From NCBI RefSeq assembly GCF_002846395.1, contig NZ_PJMU01000003.1, forward strand, positions 620,001 to 684,000: 64,000 bases of DNA, given 5' to 3'. A model generated the notes under the pieces. It was not told where the DNA came from. It worked only from the letters and a program-made list of their open reading frames with translations, and made no database searches. Source of the stretch: Pontibacter ramchanderi. GTDB taxonomy: Bacteria; Bacteroidota; Bacteroidia; Cytophagales; Hymenobacteraceae. The translations under genes were made by a program, and so were the position numbers. Numbering within the stretch: position 1 is the first letter of the stretch; every line of letters starts with the position of its first letter. Below are positions 41,315-48,882 of this stretch, piece by piece.

Positions 41315-42652
41315 ATGTCTTCACTTAAAGTTGCAGCACTGTTCCTTCTGGGAGTAGTGCTGCTCTTCCCCAACAAGCTCGCCGCCCAGGAACAGCTGTC
41401 GCTACAAGATGCTATCCGGATAGGGCTTCAAAACAATTACGACATTCAGATTGCCGGCAGGCAGGAGGCCATTGCCGAGAACAACGTGACCCGTGGCAAT
41501 GCTGGCTTTTTACCGAATGTGGAGGCGCGCGGTGGCCGTACTTTTAGTGAAAACAACTCCCGCCAGTCTTTCCAGACCGGGCCAGACCGTACCCGCAACG
41601 GCGCCAGTTCCAATAACCTGAACGGTAGCGTGAATTTGAACTGGACAATATTTGATGGCATGGGCATGTTCATCAACTATGAGCGCCTGAAGGCATTGGA
41701 AAAATCGGGTATGCTATTCACCCGGGAAACCGTGCAGAACACGCTCGCCAACATTTTCGACAATTACTTTGAAGTGGTGCGCCAGTCCAAAAAAATGCAG
41801 GCCATTGAAGACGCCATCGCCATTTCGCAGGCCCGCGTAGACATTGCCCAGGCACAATACGAGGTGGGTGTAAGTGCCAAAGTAGAGATTCTGCGTGCGC
41901 AGGTAGACTTCAACACCGACCGTTCGGAGCTGCTGGTGCAACAGGAGGCGCTGCAGAATGCCAAGATCAACCTGAACCAATTGCTCAGCCGCGACCCGAA
42001 TATAGACTTCGTTACGACCGACTCCATTGTCGTAGACCCTAACATGAACTATGGGAATGCCGGGGATGGCATGCTGGCCAACAACCCCCTGCTGGAGCGC
42101 CTCAGACTCAACCAGGAGATTGCCAGCCTGGATATAAAAGCCGTTCGGGCCAGCCGCTTTCCGGTGATCGGCGTGGTGGGAGCCTACAACTTCAACCGCT
42201 CAGAAAACGAGCCACTGAACGAGTTCTCGCCTCTGTTTAACCAGAACCGTGGGTATAACTACGGCCTAAGTGTGAGCCTGCCTATTTTCAACGGGCTCAA
42301 TACCAACCGACTGGCTCAGAATGCGCGCATCAACCTGGAGTCTGCCAATCTGGAGTATAAGCGCCAGCAGAACTTGCTTGACGCCGCCCTTGCCAGAGCC
42401 TACAGCCAGTACACCAACCGCATCCAGCTGCTTCGACTGGAGGAGACCAACCTGACTCTGGCCCAGGAGAACGCCGCCATTGCCCTGGAGCGTTACCGGT
42501 TGGGGCTTTTGACGGCCATTGAGCTGCGGGAGGCACAGCGAAACCAACTGGTGGCAGAAAACCGCCTCATCGATATTCAATTTCAGGCCAAAGCCGCCGA
42601 AACAGAGCTTAAGCGCATTAGCAGCACGCTGCTACAGGAAGAAGTAGAGTAA
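41315..42652 (+). CDS. TolC-family outer-membrane channel
   Basis: About 445 residues from the ATG at 41315 (MSSLKVAALFLLGVVLLFPN, signal peptide ending before QEQ); a TTG at 41300 is a poorer start. Two TolC repeats are visible: a first long helix block ENNVTRGNAGFLPNVEARGG, the EYKRQQNLLDAALARAYSQY segment and ALERYRLGLLTAIELREAQR. It forms the outer-membrane exit duct for the RND pump. Third gene of the efflux operon; a perfect hairpin follows. Confidence 0.92.
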   Translation: MSSLKVAALFLLGVVLLFPNKLAAQEQLSLQDAIRIGLQNNYDIQIAGRQEAIAENNVTRGNAGFLPNVEARGGRTFSENNSRQSFQTGPDRTRNGASSNNLNGSVNLNWTIFDGMGMFINYERLKALEKSGMLFTRETVQNTLANIFDNYFEVVRQSKKMQAIEDAIAISQARVDIAQAQYEVGVSAKVEILRAQVDFNTDRSELLVQQEALQNAKINLNQLLSRDPNIDFVTTDSIVVDPNMNYGNAGDGMLANNPLLERLRLNQEIASLDIKAVRASRFPVIGVVGAYNFNRSENEPLNEFSPLFNQNRGYNYGLSVSLPIFNGLNTNRLAQNARINLESANLEYKRQQNLLDAALARAYSQYTNRIQLLRLEETNLTLAQENAAIALERYRLGLLTAIELREAQRNQLVAENRLIDIQFQAKAAETELKRISSTLLQEEVE

Positions 42653-42683
42653 GGATAACCTTTCCCCTATATTGTCCTTGTCA

Positions 42684-42715
42684 GATAAAAGTATAGCTAT
42701 GGCTATACTTTTATC
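42684..42715. terminator. Perfect hairpin after the efflux operon
   Basis: GATAAAAGTATAGC (42684-42697) pairs with GCTATACTTTTATC (42702-42715), 14 bp, loop TATG. It is AT-rich; the arms resemble the GTATAGC motif. Confidence 0.6.
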
Positions 42716-42764
42716 ATTTAGGGCTGTATCTTAGCATCATACCTTTCGCCTTTACGACGCCTGC

Positions 42765-44024
42765 ATGGAACAGGAACTCTTCCAGCTACTTGCTATATCA
42801 CTGGGACTAGGCCTGCTGGTGGGCCTGCAACGACAGCACGACAACGCGCAGATCGCCGGCATTCGCACGTTCCCGCTTATCACGCTTTTTGGATCACTGA
42901 CTGCCCTGATGGCCCGTGAACTGGGTGGCTGGATAGTGGGGGCTGGCCTGATCGCTACTGCAGCCATTGTAGTGGCGGCCAACCTCATGAAAAAGAAGGA
43001 GCCTATACCTGATATTGGCCAAACCACGGAAGCAGCACTCCTGCTTATGTATGCCATTGGAGCCTACCTGGTGCTTGGCAGCGTTACCGTGGCGGTTGCA
43101 CTGGGTGCTACAGTAGCCGTTCTCCTGCACCTTAAGGCCACACTGCACCGCATCGTTTCGCGCATTGGGCAGCAAGACCTGACTGCCATCATGCAGTTTG
43201 TGGTTATCTCCCTGGTTATACTTCCTGTACTCCCCGACAAAGCTTACGGCCCTTACCAGGTGCTCAACCCGAGCAACATCTGGTTGATGGTGGTGCTGAT
43301 TGTAGGTATAGGGCTGCTAGGCTATTTTGTGTACAAGATCTTCGGCAACAGGGCCGGTACATTTTTGGGTGGCGTGTTGGGTGGCCTAATTTCGAGCACA
43401 GCCACCACAGTAAGCTATGCCCGCCGAACCAAGCAGTCCCTGGGCAGCAGCCAGCTGGCCGCCATTGTGATCTTTATCGCCTCGACCGTGGCCTTTTTCA
43501 GAATCCTGGTCGAGATCCTGATCGTGGCGCCAGGGGTGATGCCCCAGGTGGCCCCTCCCCTGCTGGCAGTGGTTGGGTTGATGGTGGTGACGGGTCTGAT
43601 CGCCTACTTTGCCAACAAAGAGGAAAGCGACCACATGCCGGAGCAGGAAAACCCGGCTCAGTTGAAGGCCGCCCTGGTCTTCGGTGCCATCTATGGACTC
43701 GTTATTTTGGGCACGGCCGCAGCCAAAGACTACCTCGGCGATAGCGGCCTGTACATAGTCGCCATTATTTCAGGACTTACTGATGTAGACGCCATTACGC
43801 TCTCTACTTCCCGGCTAATGAACATGGGCAATCTTTCGCCTGACAGTGGCTGGCGCGTGATTCTGGTCGCGGCGCTCTCCAATGTTGCCTTTAAGGGGGC
43901 ACTGGTTGGCTTTTTAGGAAACAAGGACCTGCTTGCCAAGATCTCACTCTTATTCGGCATAGTGTTGCTCGGCGGGCTCCTGGTGCTCTGGTGGTGGCCG
44001 GAAGGCTATACCTTGCAGGTATAA
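42765..44024 (+). CDS. MgtC/DUF4010 family membrane protein
   Basis: A 419-residue protein with roughly 11-12 hydrophobic segments. The N-terminal third matches the MgtC/SapB domain (LGLGLLVGLQRQ ... GIRTFPLITLFGSLTA), and the rest is DUF4010 (GGVLGGLISSTATTVSYARR, SGLTDVDAITLSTSRL). Function is not established; members are thought to be transporters or acid/metal-stress related. The stop TAA is part of a CAGGTATAA motif (LQV-stop). Confidence 0.8.
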   Translation: MEQELFQLLAISLGLGLLVGLQRQHDNAQIAGIRTFPLITLFGSLTALMARELGGWIVGAGLIATAAIVVAANLMKKKEPIPDIGQTTEAALLLMYAIGAYLVLGSVTVAVALGATVAVLLHLKATLHRIVSRIGQQDLTAIMQFVVISLVILPVLPDKAYGPYQVLNPSNIWLMVVLIVGIGLLGYFVYKIFGNRAGTFLGGVLGGLISSTATTVSYARRTKQSLGSSQLAAIVIFIASTVAFFRILVEILIVAPGVMPQVAPPLLAVVGLMVVTGLIAYFANKEESDHMPEQENPAQLKAALVFGAIYGLVILGTAAAKDYLGDSGLYIVAIISGLTDVDAITLSTSRLMNMGNLSPDSGWRVILVAALSNVAFKGALVGFLGNKDLLAKISLLFGIVLLGGLLVLWWWPEGYTLQV

Positions 44025-44049
44025 GCCAGTGCCATAGCTTAACCATGCT

Positions 44050-45123
44050 CTACGACACACGCTGTAGCAGCCCCTGCTGCTTACGAACCGACTCCTGGTG
44101 GATGTGGTCGAACAGCTGCGTAACGAATTCCTTGTCCAGATTCCTGCAAAGGGCATGACGGCTGTGTTTGTCAAGTAGCTCTGCCCATCTCTCCTCCTGC
44201 AATACAGCAAGGCCATGTGCCATTTTGTACTGACCTATTTCGGCGGCAACCTGCATCCGGTAGCTCAGCAGCTCGATCAGCTGTTCGTCAATGTAGTCTA
44301 TGGAATGGCGCATGTGGCCCAGTTCTGCTGCCGTATTGGTTGGCAGGCCAGAGTGGCTAGCCTTTAGCTTTGTCAGCATTTCTTTTAATGCCTGGGGTGT
44401 GATTTGCTGGGCTGCATCGCTCCAGGCGGTCTCAGGCTGTAAGTGCGTTTCTATCATCAGGCCATCCATGTCGCGTGCCAATGCCGCCTCGGCTATACCT
44501 GCCAGCAGGTGACGGTTCCCGGCAATATGGCTGGGGTCATTGATCAGCACCAGTTCCGGACGCATTTTCTTCAGCGTCATGGGCATGTCCCATGCTGGGT
44601 TGTTGCGGTACACAGATGTGCCGAGCGGTGAAATGCCGCGGTGTATTGCGCTCACCTGCTGTATACCTGCCTGCTCCAACCTTTCTATCGCTCCCAGCCA
44701 AAGGTTCACGTCCGGATTAACGGGGTTTTTGACCATCACAGGTATAGCTACCCCTTTTAGGGCATCTGCGATCTCTTGAACGGCAAAGGGGTTGGCCGTC
44801 GTGCGGGCTCCAACCCAGAGCGCATCAATGCCGTGCTGCAGGCATTGCTCTACATGCGCCGCATTTGCTACTTCCGTTGCTACAGGCAATCCGATCTCCC
44901 GCTGCACCCGCTGCAGCCAGCCCAGCCCCGGCTGGCCAACCCCTTCGAAGGACCCGGGACGCGTTCTCGGCTTCCAGATGCCCGCCCTGAAGATTGTCAC
45001 CCCCACATCTTTTAGCTGATGGGCTGTAGCCAGTACCTGCTCTTCCGTTTCAGCGCTGCACGGACCGGCTATAATAAGTGGCTGTGATTGTTTGGTTATG
45101 GATAAAATTGATTTCGTGTTCAT
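44050..45123 (-). CDS. Bifunctional DAHP synthase / chorismate mutase (copy 1)
   Basis: A 357-residue fusion. The N-terminal part (1-260) is a type I-beta DAHP synthase: IIAGPCSAE, KPRTRPGSFEG and NDPSHIAGNRHLL are visible. The C-terminal part (about 268-350) is an AroQ chorismate mutase (HMRHSIDYIDEQLIELLSYR). It condenses erythrose-4-phosphate with phosphoenolpyruvate and also converts chorismate to prephenate. It lies 204 bp after pheA on the same strand and may be read from the attenuator-controlled promoter. A second copy lies at 63449-64000. No regulatory ACT domain is attached. Confidence 0.92.
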   Translation of the reverse strand: MNTKSILSITKQSQPLIIAGPCSAETEEQVLATAHQLKDVGVTIFRAGIWKPRTRPGSFEGVGQPGLGWLQRVQREIGLPVATEVANAAHVEQCLQHGIDALWVGARTTANPFAVQEIADALKGVAIPVMVKNPVNPDVNLWLGAIERLEQAGIQQVSAIHRGISPLGTSVYRNNPAWDMPMTLKKMRPELVLINDPSHIAGNRHLLAGIAEAALARDMDGLMIETHLQPETAWSDAAQQITPQALKEMLTKLKASHSGLPTNTAAELGHMRHSIDYIDEQLIELLSYRMQVAAEIGQYKMAHGLAVLQEERWAELLDKHSRHALCRNLDKEFVTQLFDHIHQESVRKQQGLLQRVS

Positions 45124-45327
45124 ATTCGTTTAAGCTAATGTTCCTCTTGATTTAATTTCTGCGCAACCTCTCCCTGAAGATTATGCTATACCTGCTTCCG
45201 AACTCCATTTTCTAGGCTGCTGGTTAACTCACTTCGATCAAACAAGCTGGCTTTTGGTAATTGGTTGCAGCAGTCAAAGCTGCGCGGCTTGCTGGCAGTT
45301 ACAGCAGTTAGATTTCTGGTGAGATGT

Positions 45328-46161
45328 TCACCGCTGATGATCTTGGCAGGTATAGGCTGTGTATTTCCCAAGCAGTCCGACAGATTCAGCCAGGCTTTCC
45401 AGACCCGATAGCACTGCTTGCAATTGCTCTTGTTCCTCATAAAGCAGGTCCAGGTAATAGCGGTAGTGCCAGGGTCGGCCAGGTATAGCCACTGATTCGA
45501 TTTTAGATACATGGGCGCGCCGTTCCTGCAGCAGGGTCATGGCCTTTGTAAAAACCTCCGGACTAGGCGGCAGCACCAGACTGAGGGTTGCCTTGTTACA
45601 CGAGGCAACCTGTTGCGGCTGCCTGTCCAGTACCAGAAAGCGGGTGTAATTTTCTTTGTCTCCTTCGAGGCCCTCTCCGAGCACGATCAGGCCATTTTGG
45701 GCAATGGCCAGGGCGCTGCCGATAGCTGCCTGCTCTCTGCAGCCCGCTTCGGCCACATTCCGGATACTCAGCGCCGTGTCCTCCGCCTCGATCAGTTCTA
45801 CCTCGGGGTAGGCATCGAAAAAGGGGCGGCACTGGTTCAGGGCCATGTAGTGCGAGTATACCTTGCGGATGCCCTGGAGCGAGGATCCGGGCACACCACC
45901 CAGGTGCTGCCGGATACGCATGATCACTTCTCCGCTTATCCAGAGCCGCTGTTCCCGTATCAGGTCCAGGTTGTGCTGTATGGTACCTGCTATGGTGTTC
46001 TCTACAGCCATGATTCCCTTGTCAGCCAACCCGGTGGCAACAGCTGCGGCCAGCTCCGGGAAGGTGAGGCAGGGCACTATTTCTATGCGTTGGTCCTGGA
46101 AGTAGAGTTGGGCTGCGGCTTCATGAAACGCGCCTGCTATACCTTGAATTGCTATTCTCAT
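45328..46161 (-). CDS. pheA: Prephenate dehydratase
   Basis: About 277 residues from the ATG at 46159-46161 (MRIAIQGIAGAFHEAAAQLY). The catalytic domain carries GIMAVENTIAGTIQHN and the invariant TRF in NYTRFLVL. The C-terminal ACT domain (about 192-265, KIESVAIPGRPWHYRYYLDL) lacks the classic ESRP motif, so feedback by phenylalanine may differ. It converts prephenate to phenylpyruvate in phenylalanine synthesis. The start lies 7 bases after the T-run of an intrinsic terminator, and two Phe-rich leader peptides lie upstream, which strongly suggests regulation by attenuation. Confidence 0.93.
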   Translation of the reverse strand: MRIAIQGIAGAFHEAAAQLYFQDQRIEIVPCLTFPELAAAVATGLADKGIMAVENTIAGTIQHNLDLIREQRLWISGEVIMRIRQHLGGVPGSSLQGIRKVYSHYMALNQCRPFFDAYPEVELIEAEDTALSIRNVAEAGCREQAAIGSALAIAQNGLIVLGEGLEGDKENYTRFLVLDRQPQQVASCNKATLSLVLPPSPEVFTKAMTLLQERRAHVSKIESVAIPGRPWHYRYYLDLLYEEQEQLQAVLSGLESLAESVGLLGKYTAYTCQDHQR

Positions 46162-46168
46162 ACTGGTC

Positions 46169-46201
46169 AAAAAAAACGCCCCGAAGCAAGACTCCGGGGC
46201 G
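46169..46201 (-). terminator. Attenuator terminator 2 (directly before pheA)
   Basis: On the minus strand CGCCCCGGAG, loop TCTTG, CTTCGGGGCG, then eight T: a 10-bp stem with one G-U pair. On the plus strand that pair is a mismatch, so the hairpin favours minus-strand RNA. The T-run ends 7 bases before the pheA ATG, leaving no room for another gene. Confidence 0.88.
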
Positions 46202-46228
46202 CTGGTGATACATTATAAAAAAGTATAA

Positions 46229-46309
46229 TCAATACAGCCCCGGGCATTTACCAAAAAAGTAAAAGCTAAAACCAAAGCCGTAAATAAAATTTTGCTGTGT
46301 AGGATACAT
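46229..46309 (-). CDS. pheL2: Phe-rich leader peptide 2 of pheA
   Basis: A 26-codon frame, ATG at 46307-46309 and TGA at 46229-46231. Residues 7-19 read NFIYGFGFSFYFF; Phe is at 8, 12, 14, 16, 18 and 19 and Tyr at 2, 10, 17 and 26. The codons for Pro23-Gly-Leu25 hold CCGGGGC (minus strand, 46243 to 46237), the exact complement of GCCCCGG in the left arm of terminator 2 (46200 to 46194). So ribosome stalling at the Phe codons would let this segment trap the terminator arm. This is the layout of pheL-type transcription attenuation. The symbol is descriptive, not established. Confidence 0.8.
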   Translation of the reverse strand: MYPTQQNFIYGFGFSFYFFGKCPGLY

Positions 46310-46329
46310 AGGTCCTGCTGGTTTAAAAT

Positions 46330-46357
46330 AAAAAAGGCCCCGCTTGGTGCGGGGCCT
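46330..46357 (-). terminator. Attenuator terminator 1
   Basis: On the minus strand GGCCCCGC, loop ACCAA, GCGGGGCC, then six T: an 8-bp GC-rich stem. It follows leader peptide 1 by 30 bases and precedes leader peptide 2 by 21 bases. No minus-strand gene lies upstream that would need it as an ordinary terminator. Confidence 0.85.
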
Positions 46358-46386
46358 CTATAGGTTCATATATACCTCTTCCCGCT

Positions 46387-46446
46387 TTAGTCCCCGAGAG
46401 GAAAAAAGTAAAAAAAGAAGGTATAAGATGGTTGTTGCTTGTTCAT
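46387..46446 (-). CDS. pheL1: Phe-rich leader peptide 1 upstream of pheA
   Basis: A 19-residue frame, ATG at 46444-46446 and TAA at 46387-46389: MNKQQPSYTFFFYFFPLGD. Five of six residues 10-15 are Phe and the other is Tyr, closely like leader peptides of phe operons in enterobacteria. The end of the frame and what follows contain CGGGG and GCGGG, which can pair with the left arm of terminator 1 (5 bp) and could act as antiterminator. It lies at the start of the presumed transcript. The symbol is descriptive. Confidence 0.72.
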   Translation of the reverse strand: MNKQQPSYTFFFYFFPLGD

Positions 46447-46454
46447 TTCAGCTG

Positions 46455-46484
46455 CCAATATAGAGACTTTTTACAAAACATCAA
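46455..46484 (-). promoter_or_regulatory. Putative promoter of the pheA leader
   Basis: On the minus strand TTG (46484 to 46482), 19 bases, then TATATTGG (46462 to 46455), seven of eight matches to TAnnTTTG. Spacing is right for Bacteroidota promoters. Transcription would begin within a few bases of the leader 1 ATG, leaving a very short 5' end, so the real promoter could lie elsewhere. Confidence 0.4.
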
Positions 46485-46642
46485 TTTATTTTCAATTTTT
46501 TCTTGCAGAGGCAGCTTATCTTAAATATTTAAAAAACCGGAACGGACTTCGGAATTGTAAAATTTTAATCGTACATTGTAAAAAAATAAATGAACCTATA
46601 TACTCTCTATTATGTAGTTAGTATATAATTAAAAAACACAGA

Positions 46643-46834
46643 ATGAATAACGGAACAGTAAAATTCTTTAATGACCTGAAAGGTTTCGGTTTTATTAAAG
46701 AAGACAACACAGATCAGGAGTACTTTGTACACGTGACTGGCCTGGTACACGAAATCCAGGAAAACGACAAAGTGACTTTTGAGCTGCAAGAAGGAAGAAA
46801 AGGACTGAACGCGGTTAATGTTAAGCGTGCTTAG
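46643..46834 (+). CDS. Cold-shock protein (CspA family)
   Basis: A 63-residue single cold-shock domain: MNNGTVKFFNDLKGFGFIKE with RNP1 KGFGFI and RNP2 YFVHV. It binds single-stranded RNA and DNA and works as an RNA chaperone. The upstream 180 bases are AT-rich and free of genes, in keeping with a long 5' leader. A terminator follows at 46857. A second, longer cold-shock gene lies 400 bp downstream. Confidence 0.95.
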   Translation: MNNGTVKFFNDLKGFGFIKEDNTDQEYFVHVTGLVHEIQENDKVTFELQEGRKGLNAVNVKRA

Positions 46835-46856
46835 TTTTCAGATATAAGTCATTCCG

Positions 46857-46888
46857 AAAAAAGCCTTGCCTGCGGGTGAGGCTTTTTT
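46857..46888 (+). terminator. Intrinsic terminator after the cold-shock gene
   Basis: AAAAAAGCCT (46857-46866) pairs with AGGCTTTTTT (46879-46888). Confidence 0.82.
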
Positions 46889-46972
46889 TAATGTTGATGG
46901 GCATGTTTTCGCCCTGCTCCCCCGTTATTAGTAATGCCGCCCTGGCAATGTTTCACCTAACTCCTCCCTACG

Positions 46973-47200
46973 ATGAATAGAAAATACCTGGTAGACACTA
47001 CCACCCGCGAGTACATCTGCGTAGCCCTCCAGAAAGGACAGGATTGGACCCCAAACAATCAGGATTCCCTCCCAAAGTTCATGAACTCCCGTACAAATAA
47101 AGACCAACCCGATTTTGAGCTTGTGACCGGCGAGTACAACGACAATACGTTTTTTGAGAAGTGGATTCGCAACGGCACTAACTTCCTGTTCAGGTACTAA
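46973..47200 (+). CDS. Small hypothetical protein between cold-shock genes
   Basis: A 75-residue protein (MNRKYLVDTTTREYICVALQ ... FFEKWIRNGTNFLFRY). It is polar, with no signal peptide or known motif. It starts in a gene-free stretch after a terminator and ends 51 bases before the second cold-shock gene. Its reading frame has normal codon use. Function unknown. Confidence 0.6.
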   Translation: MNRKYLVDTTTREYICVALQKGQDWTPNNQDSLPKFMNSRTNKDQPDFELVTGEYNDNTFFEKWIRNGTNFLFRY

Positions 47201-47251
47201 CAACCCTGCACTCTGCATACCATCATTTTATTAGATCATTTAACAGCATAT

Positions 47252-47707
47252 ATGGGTAGATCACAAGAAACCTTCAGCAAAAAAGAAAAAGAGAAGAAGA
47301 AACTTAAGAAGAGACAAGACAAAGAACAGAAGCGCGAGGAGCGCAAAGCCAATTCCGACAAAGGAAAAGACGTAGAGGAGATGTTCGCCTATGTGGACGA
47401 GTTCGGCAACATCACCGATACGCCTCCAGACCCTACGAAAAAGAAGAAAGACATTAAGCTGGAGGACATCCAGATCGGTGTAAGCAAGCAAGCCGAGCTA
47501 GACCCGGCTGACCTGATCCACAAAGGAACGGTTTCTTTTTTCAACGAGTCGAAAGGCTATGGCTTTATTCAGGACCATGCAAGCCAGGAGCGCATCTTTG
47601 TGCATCAAAACGGGTTGGTGGATGCGATCAAGGAAAATGACCGGGTGACTTTTGAAGTCGAGAAAGGCCCCAAAGGATTGAACGCCGTTAACGTAAAACT
47701 CGCGTAA
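47252..47707 (+). CDS. Cold-shock domain protein with long basic N-terminus
   Basis: A 151-residue protein. Residues 1-45 are a Lys/Glu/Arg-rich coiled-coil-like tail (GRSQETFSKKEKEKKKLKKR); residues 46-85 are acidic with a Lys stretch; residues 90-151 are a cold-shock domain with KGYGFIQDH (RNP1) and RIFVHQ (RNP2). Such fusions are common in Bacteroidota and probably tie RNA binding to ribosome or mRNA contacts. The C-terminal half is clearly similar to the 63-residue protein at 46643. Confidence 0.9.
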   Translation: MGRSQETFSKKEKEKKKLKKRQDKEQKREERKANSDKGKDVEEMFAYVDEFGNITDTPPDPTKKKKDIKLEDIQIGVSKQAELDPADLIHKGTVSFFNESKGYGFIQDHASQERIFVHQNGLVDAIKENDRVTFEVEKGPKGLNAVNVKLA

Positions 47708-47777
47708 GCTTTAGAGCACCAAAAGCCTGTAGATACGGCACCTGACCGTTTGCCTACACTTAGGCGATATGCTACGA

Positions 47778-47822
47778 TCTCCTGCATTTGTCAGTTCAAT
47801 ACTGACTGCAGGAGATTTTTTT
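47778..47822 (+). terminator. Intrinsic terminator
   Basis: TCTCCTGCA (47778-47786) pairs with TGCAGGAGA (47807-47815) and GTCAGT with ACTGAC inside it, followed by T7. Confidence 0.82.
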
Positions 47823-47859
47823 ATCGTATAAAGCTTCCCGGTCTCAGCTGTGCTGTTGT

Positions 47860-47867
47860 TACCTTTG
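47860..47867 (+). promoter_or_regulatory. Putative -7 promoter element (TACCTTTG)
   Basis: Exact TAnnTTTG match, 39 bases before the TetR start and after a terminator. No -33 TTTG at the proper distance. Confidence 0.45.
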
Positions 47868-47906
47868 CAGCCAGACCGGTGAACATGAAGCACGCACCCT
47901 ACGAGT

Positions 47907-48515
47907 ATGGATACGATTAACAGCCCCAAAGCCCTGATTCTGCAGGAAGCACAACAACAATTTTTCGATCAAGGTTATAGCAAAGTACTGATGGCCGACC
48001 TGGCCAAACAACTGGGCATGAGCAAAAAAACGCTCTACCAGTATTTTAGAGGAAAGGAAGAGTTGCTCCACGCGGTCATCAAGCACTACCTCGAAGAATT
48101 GCAGCATGATGTGGAGCACCTGCTCCAGCAGGAAGAGGCCGACTTTAACTACAAGGCGGAGCAGGTCTTTCGCACAGTTGGCCAGCGCTTCGCCCGCATA
48201 AACGGACAGCTGCTTAAAGACATCAGAAAACACACGCCCAAGACCTGGCAACTGCTGCAGCAGTACCGGACTGAGGCGGCCTTTAAGCGTTTTAAAACAC
48301 TGTTGGAGGAAGGCAATCAGAAAGGCTTTATCCGCAAAGACGCCAACACCTCGTTGGCAGTGCTGCTGTATGCCAGTGCGCTGGAAAAGATCCTGGACCC
48401 GGAATTTATAAGCCAGGTACCGCCGGAACTAATGGAGACGATCGACTACACGCCCTCTGCCGTGTACGAGGGCTTGGCTAACCTGATTTTTCATGGTTTG
48501 CTGGAGAGGAAATAG
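47907..48515 (+). CDS. TetR/AcrR-family transcriptional regulator
   Basis: A 202-residue protein. The N-terminal helix-turn-helix is typical: ALILQEAQQQFFDQGYSKVL then MADLAKQLGMSKKTLYQYFR, followed by GKEELLHAVI. The C-terminal ligand-binding domain (about 60-200) is helical. It probably represses an efflux or lipid gene in response to a small molecule; the nearby genes give no hint of the target, and the RND operon is 5 kb away. Confidence 0.9.
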   Translation: MDTINSPKALILQEAQQQFFDQGYSKVLMADLAKQLGMSKKTLYQYFRGKEELLHAVIKHYLEELQHDVEHLLQQEEADFNYKAEQVFRTVGQRFARINGQLLKDIRKHTPKTWQLLQQYRTEAAFKRFKTLLEEGNQKGFIRKDANTSLAVLLYASALEKILDPEFISQVPPELMETIDYTPSAVYEGLANLIFHGLLERK

Positions 48516-48571
48516 CCGATGCTGAAAATAGCACCAAGACAGCTTTAGCACAGCAAGAATGCATAAAACAA

Positions 48572-48602
48572 AAAGCCCATCAATCGGTGATTGATGGGCT
48601 TT
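48572..48602. terminator. Intrinsic terminator after the TetR gene
   Basis: AAAGCCCATCAATC (48572-48585), loop GGT, complement at 48589-48602: a perfect 14-bp stem. Confidence 0.85.
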
Positions 48603-48623
48603 GCTCTTTGGTATCGCTACCAG

Positions 48624-48708
48624 CAGAGAGTGAGGGATTCGAACCCCCGGACCTGTTACAGTCAACGGTTTTCAAGACCGCCGCGTTCGACCACTCCGCC
48701 AACTCTCT
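48624..48708 (-). tRNA. tRNA-Ser (anticodon UGA)
   Basis: An 85-base class II tRNA. The acceptor stem is AGAGAGT (48708 to 48702) with ACTCTCT (48631 to 48625), the anticodon loop CTTGAAA has TGA at 48674 to 48672, a long variable arm follows, and the T-loop GGTTCGAATCC is complete. CCA is not encoded. It reads UCA and related serine codons. Confidence 0.95.
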
Positions 48709-48882
48709 GTAATTGAATCGAGCACAAAAGTATAGTGCCGCACTCAATTTTCAAAACTATACGCAATTATTTTTCACCGGTTCGGGCATTTAAGGTATAA
48801 GCCCCTGATTTAGAAGCGCAAAATTTTTCGCTTTATTGTTACTATACCTGTATACGGCTCGCTGTACCTACCCTTGCCTTTG

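Noticed and set aside
45186..45512. 108-codon frame overlapping the end of pheA
   Set aside because: It runs in another frame of pheA and through the following gap with no motif; checked also for a leader peptide before DAHP synthase, none found.
46439..46621. 60-codon frame upstream of the cold-shock gene
   Set aside because: It lies in the AT-rich leader and overlaps the putative pheA promoter on the other strand; product unlike any protein.
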